Positions 42,330 through 53,240 of a DNA stretch of 64,000 nucleotides are shown piece after piece. The notes beneath the pieces are model-generated. The model made no database searches, was not told where the DNA came from, and worked only from the letters and a program-made list of their open reading frames with translations. A program made the translations under genes and the position numbers. How positions within the stretch are numbered: the stretch's first letter is position 1; each line of letters starts with the position of its first letter. The stretch is taken from contig JABAKD010000003.1 in NCBI GenBank assembly GCA_012845835.1, forward strand, positions 4,143,171 through 4,207,170, given 5' to 3'. Source of the DNA: Undaria pinnatifida. Lineage: Eukaryota; Sar; Phaeophyceae; Laminariales; Alariaceae.

Positions 42330-43530
42330 AACCAAGTGAAATCAAAAGTCGTCAGGGAAATACCACTCTTTTCCGCCTAAAAACGCACGATACGGAAAAA
42401 GGCGCACAAGTGAAAAGGTCAAATGTGCAAACTGAACTCACATGGCCGCGGGTATCCACTCAACTACAGCATGGAGTTCCCCCGTCCCCACAACTAACCA
42501 ACTCGCGGCTACAAACTACAGCGATTGGGCTGCCTGCACCGTACGAACCGCACGGTAATCGTGAGTATAGACGAACGCGCCTGCTGTCTGGAGTGCTGTC
42601 AGAGTGACGACCCGCGGGCATGCAGTGAAACAAGCGCAATGGAACCAAAAACCACAGTACAGATATCAATCATCGCCCCTCCTTCCCGAGTTATATGACA
42701 GGTTGCAGCGTAGCTACGACGCCCGTGCCTGAAAATTGAAAATTGCGGCGGGTCGTTCCCCGTGAAGGGTATACAACTCTTCTACAAACTCTACAAAAAT
42801 CAGTGACGTCAGTAACATGTTGTACTACTGCCTCGTAAAAATAACCCTTGAAAAAAAGACGATCGCTGCTCTCATGATGATGATGTGCGTGCCGGTCGTG
42901 GGTCTCCGTGTGCCATCCTCCTGCTGTGGTTCTCCGTGGCCGCCTCATCGCCTTAGCTCACTCGGCCAGCTCCTTCGCACTTGCTCTCGTTGACACTCAA
43001 TTCCAGCCGGTTCCCCTTCTCCCCCGTCCAAAAAAAACAAAATGCTCCACGCAGGTTGCGGTGCTGATCTGAAAAACAAAAATTCTCGTTCAGGGAGAGT
43101 TCAATCCGTCTCTTCCCTGCCCGTCGACGGCCAGTCGCCCTCCTCCTTCGTCGTCGAATCCAGCCTCCTGCCGGCGCAGGTCCCTCCACGCAAACTGATA
43201 CTACGCCGTAGCGTGGCTCGTGGTGGCGCCTGCCTCCGCGCACGAGCATCCCGATTAAGCATTGCTGCTCCGCCGCTGCTGCCTAAAAAGACGCGCGAAT
43301 CGTAGGTGACCATGCCTAACGCACCACGTACGACCCAACTCTACCGCCACGCCTAAGCCTCGCGGCCACACGCAGCAGCAAGAAGGTATCACTCCTTGAG
43401 GGTGAGTCCGGCCTTACACCCGCCAGAAAGACCCCCCCACTCTCGCTACAAGCCTGCTAGGGCATGCTTCGCAGCATGCCTTACCGAGGCGGCAAGGGGG
43501 GACGAAGTACTACCTGGAACATGCCGAGTC
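42330..43530. other. No gene supported
   Basis: A GC-rich part (42950-43320) is open on both strands and includes a plus-strand frame ending near 43305 with a basic C-terminal half. No motif or splice site allows a call. Confidence 0.4.
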
Positions 43531-43539
43531 ACAGCGACC

Positions 43540-43790
43540 TATGGTAGCGCCTATCCAAGCGCAGCGACCTAGAGTCTACGGGTAGTCTTTCCAAGCACAG
43601 ATAGTGATCTATCGTATTTCCAGGCACACCACCGTAGATTGTTTCCACACGCACGGTGACCTGGAATATTTTCAGGCACAGCGACCTAGAGTATTTCCAA
43701 GCACAGCGGCCTAGAGAATTTCCAATCGTGTCGACGTGGAATCTTTCCAGGCACGTTGACCCTACATGATTTCCACGCAGTGTGTGTTGT
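43540..43790. repeat. 24-bp minisatellite M (TTTCCAAGCACAGCGACCTAGAGTA)n, array 1
   Basis: About ten units of 'cagcgacctagagtatttccaagcac' with variable bases. The same family forms arrays at 42130 and 44990-45430. On the minus strand the unit reads as leucine- and valine-rich peptide repeats, an effect of the 24-bp period. Confidence 0.75.
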
Positions 43791-44150
43791 CTCCACATTA
43801 AGCCGTGATTTTTACCCAACGACATCAGTACACCTAGTGTCCGTGCTGATTCTTTATCCTAGAGAGAGACAAATTATGTGGTTACAGACTGAAACAAGAG
43901 TAAAACCAAACAGATGCAAGTCATCAAGGTAAAGCAAGTGAAGTGCTAGCGTACCGGGCACGAGAACACAACGAAAACAAGCCAGACCATAAGAAACAGA
44001 GAAAAACAAAACAAAACAAAACAAAGCAATACAAAGCAATACAAAACAATACAAAACAATACAATACAAAACAAAACAAGACAAAACAAAACAAAACAAT
44101 ACAATGCAAAACGAAACAATACAAGACAAAACGAAACAAACGGCAAGTGT
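43785..44150 (+). repeat. Dispersed repeat C, copy 3, with (ACAAA)n tail
   Basis: It matches 8670-8890 and then extends into a ~115-bp tail of ACAAA/ACAAT units (44005-44140). Confidence 0.65.
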
Positions 44151-44322
44151 TCTGAAGAATGTGAAGGCAAGAAGATTAGAACGAAAAGGCTGCAAGAACA
44201 GCATACGTGCTTGCAAGAGGAACAGATACGAGCTGTTGCACGGACAGAACAACACGGAAAAGTTAGCTGCTGTTGCACCGACAAAGCAACACGAAGAAGA
44301 GGAAGAAGATAGCGACATAAGG

Positions 44323-44405
44323 CATATATAGGGCATAATAAGGCATAATAGGGCATAATAAGGCATAATAAGACATGATAAGGCATAATAAGGCATAATA
44401 AGGCC
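44323..44405 (+). repeat. (AAGGCATAAT)n 10-bp tandem repeat
   Basis: About eight head-to-tail units, two of them variant ('agggcataat', 'aagacatgat'). Confidence 0.85.
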
Positions 44406-44621
44406 GGTGGGGAGGGAAATAAGGGGGCAAACAAAAGAGAGAACGACGGCAAGTATCATTACTATATTGTCGCTTTCGCGCTCCCCCCATTGAGCTCAAC
44501 GAAAACAAACAAAACAGAAACTACCACTCACCGTAGGGGGTTCAGGGCTATATACATTATAAACATAAAATATATACTACTTCGTATATACTGGAGTACT
44601 AAATTATAAGAATAAAAAAAC

Positions 44622-44680
44622 AGTCCAGCTGTGAGATCGAATATTTTGTCGAAACTCATCTTTGCAAGCTGTGTGTACTA
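44622..44680 (+). repeat. Dispersed repeat F head, copy 6
   Basis: 'ccagctgtgagatcgaatat..tgtcgaaactcatctttgcaagctgtg' matches 19438 and 27465. Confidence 0.6.
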
Positions 44681-44984
44681 TATACTAAATACTATAGTAG
44701 CGCACGCCCCACTCATTAATCGAACTGGTACCTTGCCACACGATTTACCACTTCTTTTCTGCATTCATCTAGAGCTGTATCAATACGGCTGCTCCCCCAT
44801 GGTTTCCCTTGGTTGCTGCTCTTGGCGTCCTCTGCTGTGAGGTGTAGCCAGCTCTGCTCCGCCTCGCCCCTGTGCCATCTCGCCATGAAGCGGTCCGCCT
44901 CGTCGACGGCCCCCCGGTGCCAGTTCCTACGCTTCTGAGCCGCCCTCGGTCACAACACAGTATCTACTCCGAACAGCAATGGCC

Positions 44985-45430
44985 TAGAATATTTCGAAAC
45001 ACAGCGACCTGTAACAGCACCTTTCCAACCACAGCGACCCAGAGTCTTTCCAACCACAGCGACCTGGAGCATTTCCGAGCACAGCGACCAATTAATAGAG
45101 TGTTTTCAACTTCAACCTTCTTGAATACGATACGTCCAAATACCGCTAATATTAATATCTGTGGTAGCACCTGTCCAACGCACAGCGACCTAGAGCCATT
45201 CCAAGCACAACGGCCTAGGATATGTCCGATCAGAGCAACGTATTGATGGGATGCTTTCATGCACAGCGGCTTAAGAACATGTTGCAAGCTGATCGACCTC
45301 GAATATTTCCAAGCACAGCAAAGCAAAGTATTGGCCATTGCCCAGCACAAAGACCCAGAGTATTGCCGAGCACAGCGAGCCACAGCAGTATTGCCTTGAA
45401 GCACGGCGGCTTGGTGCTTTCAAGCACATC
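44985..45430. repeat. 24-bp minisatellite M, array 2 (interrupted)
   Basis: Repeats of 'atttcc.agcacagcgacctagag' are spread over ~440 bp, interrupted near 45090-45165 by unrelated sequence. Confidence 0.7.
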
Positions 45431-45509
45431 GACCTTTGGGTTAGGGTTACCTGTGTTTTTCTCCGGGGCTTTTCACGGTTCATAACCTGGCCCGCTGGTC
45501 GGCTTTTGT

Positions 45510-45640
45510 AACTTGCGGGTCGAGTCGGGTCGGGTCAGGAGCTGTTGGGAATCTCACGGGTCGGGTCGGGTCGAGTTGGGTCAGGAAGTTTTCAAGTTTG
45601 ACGGGTCGGGCCGGGTCGCCCTGACCGTAGCCGACCTGCG
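45510..45640 (+). repeat. (GGGTC)n pentanucleotide repeat
   Basis: Units 'cgggtcgggtcgagt' alternate with 'caggagctgttgggaatctcac'. Related arrays lie at 53040-53240 and 53775-53935. Confidence 0.75.
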
Positions 45641-45849
45641 AAAAGGGATTCGGCCCCTACAAAGCCCTGGTGTTCTCCCACTAGTTCGAGTTTAGAAATT
45701 CTTGCGGTCCTGAATATTATCATCGCGTACTATAAATAAACTATCGGTGAGCCACCGACCAGCTATCGTTTGACTGACATTTCAGTGCGTACAGTGTTTT
45801 GCGGTGAGTTGGCTGACTACTAGCAGTAAATCGTGGGGTGATTGGTTAG

Positions 45850-46160
45850 CTTGGACGGGTACTACGATAGAGGTACGAGTAGAACTTTTTGTCTGTGGTG
45901 GTTTGTGAAATGGCGGGGCTCCTTGACCCAAAATCGTGGGGAAATCATCCTTTTTGGGGGCGATAATGTATTTTTCAAGGGTGTGTGCGGCACGGTACCG
46001 GTATTCTCGGTACGGGTATGGATGTCGTATCGAAGTGATCGAAGGGTCCGGTACCGGTATTGACGCCGTACCGAACTTACCGAAGTGTCCGGTACCGGTA
46101 ATACCGGCGGTATATACCGCCGGTACGCCTCGGTACGTACGGTACCGAACACGCCCTTGG
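45850..46160 (+). repeat. MITE D left half followed by a GGTACCGG-palindrome array
   Basis: 45855-45965 carries the D hallmarks ('ctacgatagaggta', 'gaaatggcggggctccttgacccaaaatcg'). The rest (45985-46150) is a run of 'ggtaccggtat' palindromes, and no right D terminus is found. Confidence 0.55.
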
Positions 46161-46650
46161 TATTTTTATACATGGGCAATGGGTGGCTTCATCGGGTAGG
46201 TGTTTTTGTTTACTCCCAATCAGTTGTTTTGTGAGTTATGGAGTGCTTTACCTCAACCAACCACCCGCAGAAGGAAAAAAAGAGCCAGTGCACCACTACC
46301 ACACCGTAGCATGTATCTTCAAGTGCTATGTACAATGCGTACAGTGTTTTTTGCGAGTGCGGAGTTACGCGCCGTTGTATATATCTGAAGGATTTATTTA
46401 TGGCTCGAATTGGGTTATACGTGGAGAATATTTTTGTAATCAGGCGGTCGACTTACACCACTCGCAACTACCTGGATAGTATCTAGCCCTCAAGCCCAGT
46501 GACCCCACAACACTAGCCCTAACGCTTCGTTCGCTCTCGCTGCTTTCCCCTCGCAGTAGTACACCCTTATAGGTGTGTCAAACAGCGGCGGGAGCTTCCG
46601 CGTAGGGTGGGGAACGGAGCGTCCTCGAGGGGAACGCTAGCGCGTTTGCC

Positions 46651-49600
46651 ATGTCGAGGGGGCTGTTCGCGGTGCTTCTGCTAGGCCTGTCGGTGAGAGA
46701 CTTTTGGGCCCGAATATTCTGTGTCACGGGGACCCTCGACCACAGAGCTACCATGAATATTTCTTCAAATTATATTCGGCGATCCCATTTATTGTTCTTC
46801 GTAATGGTCGTTGTGTGGCTGTGTCTGTGGTGTTGTAATGTTCGCTGTATGACTGCCTGTGTATTCCGAGGGCTTGTTCATGGGATGGCGCTTGCGTTTT
46901 TCTTCCCAGTCGGTTTTTGAGTGAGGCAATAGAGCTCCTGATCCATGCTATACGATCTAATGAGAAATGTTGTCTTAGTGACGACCTGGTGTCTGGTGGG
47001 CAATGGGAAGGAATCTGCGCTCCCTTTTTACGTTTCAAAGGCATTCGTTCTATGGTTGTGTCAATGTTCTCCATGGACGTGTTCATCGGGATTTCGCTTG
47101 CAATATACAAGGTATATCAGAGTCGGTTATGGGGCGAGGTACAGAGCGCCCGAGCCATGCTATGATACGATCGGCAGCGATACTTTTTTCTTTCGCGTCA
47201 AGATACCTCAGATTGCTCACATGAGGATCTCCCTGATTCCTAACACAAAGAGCTCTCAGATTCATGACATGACATGAAGAGCTCTCGGACTTTTCGCACG
47301 AGAGCCCTCCGTTTTATGGCTTAGCAATATGTCACATTCCTCACGCGAGGAGGTCTCAGATCCTCACACGAGGAGCTCTGGGGTGTTGGTAAGGTACCTA
47401 TGGAGCTCCCGAGCTAAGCTACGATAGCGGGAGTACCTAGTTTTTGTCAGGTTCCTCGCGTGAGGAGCTCTCAGATCGCTTGCGCGAGGAGCCCTCAGAT
47501 TTATGGGAATCACATGCGGAGCTCTCATTTTCTTCACTCAAGGAGCTCCCAGATCACGAGGAGCTCTCAGAGTCATCACATGAGGAGCTGTCAATATTTT
47601 TCACGCGCAGAGCTCGCAGATTCCTCACGCGAAGAGGTCTCGGTTTGTTGTCAAGTGTTTATGGAGCTCCCGAGCCAAGCTACGATGGCGGGAGTATCTA
47701 GTTTCTGTCAGGTTCCTCGCGCAAGGAGTTCACATATTCCTCGCACGAAGAGCTCTCAGATTCATGGTATGAAGAGCATCTCAGATCCATCACATGAGGA
47801 GTTCTCAGATTCATCATAACAGGAACTATCAGGTTGCCCATAAGAGGAGCTCTCAAGTTCCTCACAAGAGGGGTTCTCAGATTCTTCACGCGAAAAGCTC
47901 CCCGAGTCCTCACATGAGGAGCTCGCAGATTAGCCCCGCGAGAAGTTCTCAGATCCCTCACACGAAAAGCTCTCAGATTATCCGCTCGAGGAACTCCCAG
48001 ATTCCTCACACGAAGAGCTCTCAGATTCCTCACGCGAAGAGCTCTCAGATTCCTCACGCGAGCTCTATACCTCACCCTAAAGCCCGCACTTGATTTTGAA
48101 AATATATTACAGACCTCGGACAGATGATATCCCTATTGATCTACAAATGATCTGTCTCTTTCAGGGGAGACAGATCCCTGGACTATATGGTCTGCACGGC
48201 CTACAGGTCATGTTGATCGGTGGGAGCCGTATGATCTGTGTACCCTGGCCCATGTTTCCTGGCTTAGATATGTGCTACGCAGATCCCGCACAACGTATTA
48301 TAACGGCAGATAAAGGGTCTAGATTACCTACATGATCTATGTGATCTAGATGATCTGTATGATATATATGGTCAATATGATCTAGATGGTCTAGATTATC
48401 TAGACAATCTAGATGGTCTACCAGGTTTTTGATCTATTTGATCTATATGTAGATATATATATGTAAAGTATGATCTTGTTTTGTTTTGGCTCGCTGCTCT
48501 CCGGCGGCCAAGGGCTTCTTCTCGCGCTTTCGGCTGCGGGGCAAGCAAGGCTGCCATGGGTGCATTATGAACCATGCCTAGATCTCGGCCGAGCTCCGTG
48601 GCGGTGCTCGGCGCACTAAACGTGGCTGAGCTGGCTCTTTTTTGCCATGGCATGGGATTGCGTTCTGCCTCCCTGAGACGAGCAGGTCACTTGGAACATC
48701 CGAAATCCGAAATTGTTTTACAATTTTTGATAAACTTTACATTTTTTTTGTTCATTTTTGTTTTGTAAAAGAATGGCCCACTACCCGCCCAGTCTCGAAT
48801 CGCCTGCTCTGTTTTTATCACACCCTCTCAGCAGTTGCAGCAGTAGAAGCCGCAGTAGCTGCAGCACAGCCGCAGCAGCAGCAGCTGGAGCAATATGCAG
48901 CAGCAGCACACATCTGCCGAGCGCCATATCTTTCGCGGCAAAGAGCAGGGTGCAGACAAGGGTGTATCGTGCGCCGAAATGGGCCCTGTTCTCTCACTTG
49001 GTATGCCGTATCGGCCGGGAATATAAGGAACAATACAATAATCATATTCATTGGTCAACATCCTTAATATTTATGCCCAGCAAGAAACTGTGAACACATC
49101 CGCAACGTTTGGTTGACTTCCTCGGGCACCGTAATAGCTGCCATGAACCGTGTGCGCCTGGTGAACGCGCGACGGGGGCCAGGTCTCCTCGACTTCGATG
49201 GGTCGGGGCTGCCGATTTCCGTCGTGGCTTGGCCGGCGTCGGTCGAGATAGGGTGGCTGGGGATGGGGCGCCTAGTGCCTCCATGAAAACAAAAAATCTC
49301 GGGGTGCTGCTGCAAGAGACCTGGATTAGACATAAATATACACACCTATTAGAGCACAAGACGCCTACCAATCGGTCCTTATATTCCAGTCCACGAGGAT
49401 AGGTTGCTCTTGCCCCAGGAACGAGGACAGTATATAAGGGCCGTCTGGAGTGCGTGCGTGTGCGTGTGTACATAGTGTGTACATAGTGTGTATGTATGTT
49501 TGTGCCTGTTGTGGTGTATATATACGACATGATGATGAGTGGTCAGTTACAAGCCGTGCGATCGTCCATCGTCCGCCCGCTCGCTCACTCGATCGTTCCA

Positions 49601-51643
49601 TTGTGTGTGTAGTATATGTGTGTGACACGTCTAGTTCTTCGTTTCACGAATAGCATGTTAACGTGCGTTACCTGTGACTCTCTTTTCGCCTTGCGACGCC
49701 CCCGGGATTTCACGTTACACACATTCCGAAGGGGAACCTTGTATGAGCTATATGATCTACATGATCTGTATGATCTAGATCATCTAGATTATCTACATCG
49801 TGATCTGTCCGAGGTTTGAAATATTGCAAGTGCAGTCGGTGATCGGGTGCGTTGTCGAGCTTCTTATCCTCAGTTGATGTAAATTATATCATATCGTAGT
49901 AAATGATATCGTATCATAGTGAGGCCACACTTGACCGACGCAACGATGTAATACTTGACAGCTTATAAGGATTTGTACTGTCCCTGGTACAACGATTTGA
50001 CATAATCCTGATGTAGGGATACTGGACTGGGGTAACTGTTGATGATGTGGCACTTGACCGATGCGTTGAGATATTGGTGTAATGATGTGATCCTAATGCT
50101 ATGGGCGTGCGCTACCAATGCCCTCGTGTGATATACCAGGTGTGCCTCGTGATGATGCTGTAAATGTTTCTCATTCGATGTGATGACTTGCTAGTGATGT
50201 GGTGCTTATGATGTGACACTCTATCGATGTAATGATATGATATGATATGATATGATATCGACTGAGAACGATGTGATAATTATGCGCCGTGGTACTTCAG
50301 GCACCGGTGTCGGCGGGCGTGAGTCAGACAAAGCAGACGGCATGGATTTGCTTCGCTGTGTTCATCGTCCTATTCGTTGCGGCAGCCCTCTGGGTTAGAC
50401 AACGGAGAACACGAACGGTGAGACTGCCCACCTCCACTTGGGTTGGGTGGGGTGGTGGGTTGGGTTGGGTTGGGTTGGGTTGGGTTGGGTTGGGTTGGGT
50501 TGGGTTGGGTTGGGTTGGGTTGGGTTGGGTTGGGTTGGGTTGGGTTGGGTTGGGTTGGGTTGGGTTGGGTTGGGTCGGGTTGGGTTGGGTTGAGTTAGGT
50601 TGGGCAGGGTTGGGCTGGGCTGGGTTGGGTTGGGTTGAGCTTGGTTGGGTTGGGTTGGGTTGGGTTGGGTTGGGTTGCGGGGTGGCAACACACGGGTGGG
50701 CCGGGAGCGGCGATTGACTTTGCTTGGCATGGCTTGGGCTTGGTTGGGTCGCGTTTGGATTTGCTTCGCCGTCTTCGTATATAGTCCTCTTCGCTGCGGG
50801 ATCTCTCTACGCTAGACAACGTAGAACACGAACGGCGACACTGCCCACCTCAACGTGGGCTGAGAGCCATCCTACGGCAAGGAATGCATTTTTTTACCGA
50901 CGATGCTTTTCTTTTTTTTCGTTTTTGGAGCTTCAGAAGTTGGGAAGCTGCTCAATATCGTTAGGTCCGATGTACGTTGGTCTATACTACATTTGTGTAT
51001 CTAGCCCTTGGGATTGTGTATCAGGCATATACCGTACAAGCCTCCTCAAGTTAGGTTGTTAGATGAGGTTCTGACATCTTCACCGAAGGGATTTGGATAA
51101 TTATATGCTACCCCAGCCGTAGCATGCCCCTGGCTTAGGCTGGGTGGGGTTATTGGTGCGGCAGCACATGGGTGGGTTGGGTGTTTTGGTTGGTTGGGTG
51201 GGTGAGTTGGTCTGAGTTGGGTTGGGTTGGGATGGGCTTGGATGGGCTCGGTTGCGCTTGGGTTGTGGTGCAGCAACACATGGGCGGCAGGGGTGGGTGA
51301 GGGTGGGATAGTATCGCAACCCGAATCTTGTGAGATGTCCACCGCTAGTATTTGGTCGTCAAACTTTGCTTGACCCTCTCCCCCTCTCCAATCACACGTG
51401 CCCTCGTATGTGCTATGCCCCTTCTGCCTGATAACCCCCTCTCCCGCCCCTCCATCACTCATGCCTCCGCATGTGCTGTACCCCCTTCTTCCACCTGGTG
51501 TGCAGGCTCAACGACCTCGGGGCAGCGGCGAGGCCACCCCAGTTGCGGTTAGCGCGTGGGGTAAGGCGGCTCCGCCTAAGGATAACGGGAAGGCTGGGTA
51601 TGGGCAGTCGGTAGCAGGTGGTGCGTGGGAGCGAGATGCGTAA
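46651..51643 (+). CDS. Small single-pass membrane protein with signal peptide, 98 aa, three exons, function unknown
   Basis: Exons 46651-46692, 50301-50417 and 51506-51643 all join in phase 0 to 98 codons plus TAA. Splice sites are TCG|GTGAGA, ACTTCAG|GCA, ACG|GTGAGA and GTGTGCAG|GCT. The join of exons 1 and 2 gives MSRGLFAVLLLGLSAPVSA, a textbook signal peptide with an A-x-A-like cleavage context formed only by splicing, which strongly supports the model. A nine-residue segment follows, then a membrane helix at about residues 29-46 (WICFAVFIVLFVAAALWV), a basic stop-transfer RQRRTRT at 47-53, and a hydrophilic, Gly/Ala-rich tail ending GGAWERDA. This predicts a type I protein of the secretory pathway with almost no lumenal part. 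I do not recognise the family. Intron 1 (3.6 kb) holds minisatellites; intron 2 holds a (TTGGG)n array and a broken copy of exon 2. Additional exons in intron 1 cannot be excluded. Confidence 0.6.
47250..48075. repeat. 24-bp minisatellite (GAGCTCTCAGATTCCTCACGCGAA)n inside intron 1
   Basis: More than twenty units; the last three near 48000-48060 are nearly identical, with increasing divergence toward 47250. All frames stay open because the period is a multiple of three (SSQIPHTK, EELSDSSR and RNLRALRV repeats), so the translations are not evidence for a gene. Confidence 0.85.
48100..48440. repeat. Dispersed GATCT-rich repeat I, copy 3
   Basis: It is collinear with 31990-32215. It then extends into a (GATCTAGATG/ATCTATATG)n array at 48328-48440 made of GATC and CTAG palindromes. 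Confidence 0.6.
48815..48912. repeat. Interrupted (GCAGCA)n tract
   Basis: CAG/GCA-rich sequence gives Ala/Gln-rich frames. No exon can be supported, although it lies inside intron 1 of the small membrane-protein gene. Confidence 0.6.
49735..49825 (+). repeat. Repeat I fragment
   Basis: 'tatgatctacatgatctgtatgatctagatcat' then 'atcgtgatctgtccgaggt' matches the right end of repeat I. Confidence 0.55.
49860..50278. repeat. Degenerate GATGTGATG / TGATATGATA simple-sequence region
   Basis: It contains repeated 'tgatgtgat', 'atgatatgatatgatatgata' and related 9-10 bp motifs. This is the 3' part of intron 1, and no coding signal is seen. Confidence 0.5.
50437..50700 (+). repeat. (TTGGG)n pentanucleotide array in intron 2
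   Basis: Uninterrupted from about 50458 to 50574 (some 23 units), then degenerate to 50680. The G-rich strand is the coding strand, so the pre-mRNA would contain many GGG runs (RNA quadruplex potential). The period of 5 distinguishes it from TTAGGG telomere repeats. Confidence 0.9.
50750..50860 (+). pseudogene. Broken duplicate of the membrane-helix exon
   Basis: The copy of 50344-50450 starts at 'tttggatttgcttcgcc'. It contains a four-base insertion near 50780 that shifts the frame, and its donor has changed from gtgaga to gcgaca. The end still encodes RQRRTRT and then the intron start 'ctgcccacctc.acgtggg'. It cannot be used as an exon as it stands. Confidence 0.75.
51120..51305 (+). repeat. 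Second TTGGG-rich block with 'gcagcaacacatgggtggg' higher-order repeat
   Basis: 'ggtg.ggcaacacacgggtggg' occurs at 50680, 51160 and 51270, separated by TTGGG-like sequence, giving a higher-order repeat of roughly 100 bp or more. Confidence 0.6.
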
Positions 51644-51689
51644 TCGTTTTCTTTGCGTTGACCTTAGTTGAAGAAATGGAAATCGATAC

Positions 51690-51925
51690 CATTTTTTTTT
51701 GGGGGAAATATCGGTTTTCGATCGATAATATCGTTTTTCGATATATCAAAAAGAAGTTTTCGAGTATTAAAACACAGTTTTTCGATATATCAAAATGTCG
51801 GTTTTCAATACATCGAAATGTCGGTTTTATATATATCGATTTTTCGATATATCAATATCGGTTTTCGATGTGTCGAACATGCGATTCTTCAAAAAATGGG
51901 TTTTCAATGTGTCGTAACGCGTTTT
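51690..51925 (+). repeat. (TATCGGTTTTCGATA)n palindromic repeat just downstream of the membrane-protein gene
   Basis: Units 'ttttcgatatatcaaaatgtcgg' alternate with 'tcgataatatcg' palindromes. It starts about 50 bp after the stop codon and is therefore likely in the 3' UTR or terminator region. Confidence 0.7.
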
Positions 51926-52036
51926 GCCCTCCGTCCCTTGACATCCCTGTATTCTAAACGGCAAGTTTCTACGAATGGGCTACGGTAGAATCAAAGTGGA
52001 CCGATTGCGTTCTTTTGTTACTGGTATATATATATA

Positions 52037-52460
52037 TATTTTTTTTCCTCATTCTCCGGCGGATGGGGAAAAATAAAGGTTAAGCTCACCACACTTCCAC
52101 GTATTTTCATACGCGTCGTGTGTCGATTTAACTCAGTTGCTTTCGCAACCCAACGCTAGCTGGCGCACCCTTCGGATCCCACTGTAGCGATAGCGTGAGC
52201 TGTCCCTATCAGTGGTCTTCGTTACTACTCCGGCGGCGTAAGCTAATCTACTGGTACACGGGTTCGTGTGTATGTCGACCCGACCTGTCCCCTGAGGGTC
52301 AGCTTCGGCGGAGATTGCCACCCGGAATGTCATCTTTCCGGGTAGTGTGGGACTTGCGTAAGCTCACCCACTAACAAAACCCCTGGCCATGGGAGATGGC
52401 CTTCCGCCGGACTTGGTCCAGTTACGGTCCACCCTACCCATTCGGGCGTTGGTCCGTATC
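52037..52460 (-). mobile_element. Retroposon B, long copy, minus strand
   Basis: The reverse complement is collinear with 7715-8135 from 'accaacgcccgaatgggtag' to the CATCCGCCGG.GAATG hairpin and poly-A (T run 52038-52048). It carries an 11-bp segment 'tggaccaagtc' that is missing from the 7.7-kb copy. Confidence 0.7.
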
Positions 52461-53039
52461 GAACTCGATGTTGGTTCGATATGCGATATCCCTTAGGGTT
52501 TCACTTTTGCCATGATTTGTGTCCGTCGGTGGGGATTCCAGGAGGCCTTTTCTTTTCACCTCTTGCTTGCGTTGGTTTTACTACGTTTAGACAGGCGTTT
52601 TTTAGTTATCCCTGTAAGAAATACATCCGCGTGTTTGGGGACAACTGCTTGAAATTAGTCAGGATAAAAAAAAACGGAAAATTGTGCAGTATAAAAAGCG
52701 TTAGACACAACTACTGGAATTAGTGAGAAAAACAAATTGCGGGGAAAAAAAAGTGCAGTAGTGGAAAGCTTTAAAAGATGCGCTTTGTTCTTCAGTCGTT
52801 GTGTGCAGTACATACAGGACACCTGTACCAAGAAAAGACGGGTACTCACGGAGGCAGTCTTGGATTATGGGGGAGAACAGCACAAGAAATCCCTACGCGG
52901 TTATGTTGGAGCCAGTGTAGAGCACACCCTGTACCACGTAAGAAGTCAAGGCTGGGCCCAAATTCGTCCTTCTTACTTGGTGTCCTGCACCGTAGACGGG
53001 TTTCAAGAAGAGAACAGGCGTGTTTTGCAGGGCTTTTCT

Positions 53040-53240
53040 TGGGTCATGACCCGACCCGCGGGTCAGGTTAGGAGCTTTCCAAACTCTCTCGCACCGAGTT
53101 CGGGTCGAGTCTGGAGGCACTTCGAAAGATCACGGGTCGGAACGGGTCCGGTCAGGAGGTGTTCGAATTTCACGGGTCGAGCCGGATCACCCTGACCCGA
53201 CCCGACGCGACGCGACGCGACGCGACCCGACCCATGAAAG
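53040..53240 (+). repeat. (GGGTC/CGACC)n repeat
   Basis: 'acccgacccgcgggtcagg' and 'gacccgacccgacgcgacgcgacgcgacgc' flank 'cacgggtcggaacgggtccggtcagga'. Same family as 45510 and 53775. Confidence 0.7.

Noticed and set aside
43946..44459. Long hydrophobic Phe/Leu/Cys-rich minus-strand ORFs (168-201 codons)
   Set aside because: They are generated by the (ACAAA)n tail of repeat C and the (AAGGCATAAT)n array.
47444..48093. Open frames with EELSDSSR, SSQIPHTK and RNLRALRV repeats
   Set aside because: All come from a 24-bp minisatellite whose period keeps several frames open at once.
50289..50717. 142-codon ORF continuing from the membrane helix into GWVGLGWVGL repeats
   Set aside because: The repeat part is the (TTGGG)n array in the intron; a GTGAGA donor at 50418 ends the exon before it.
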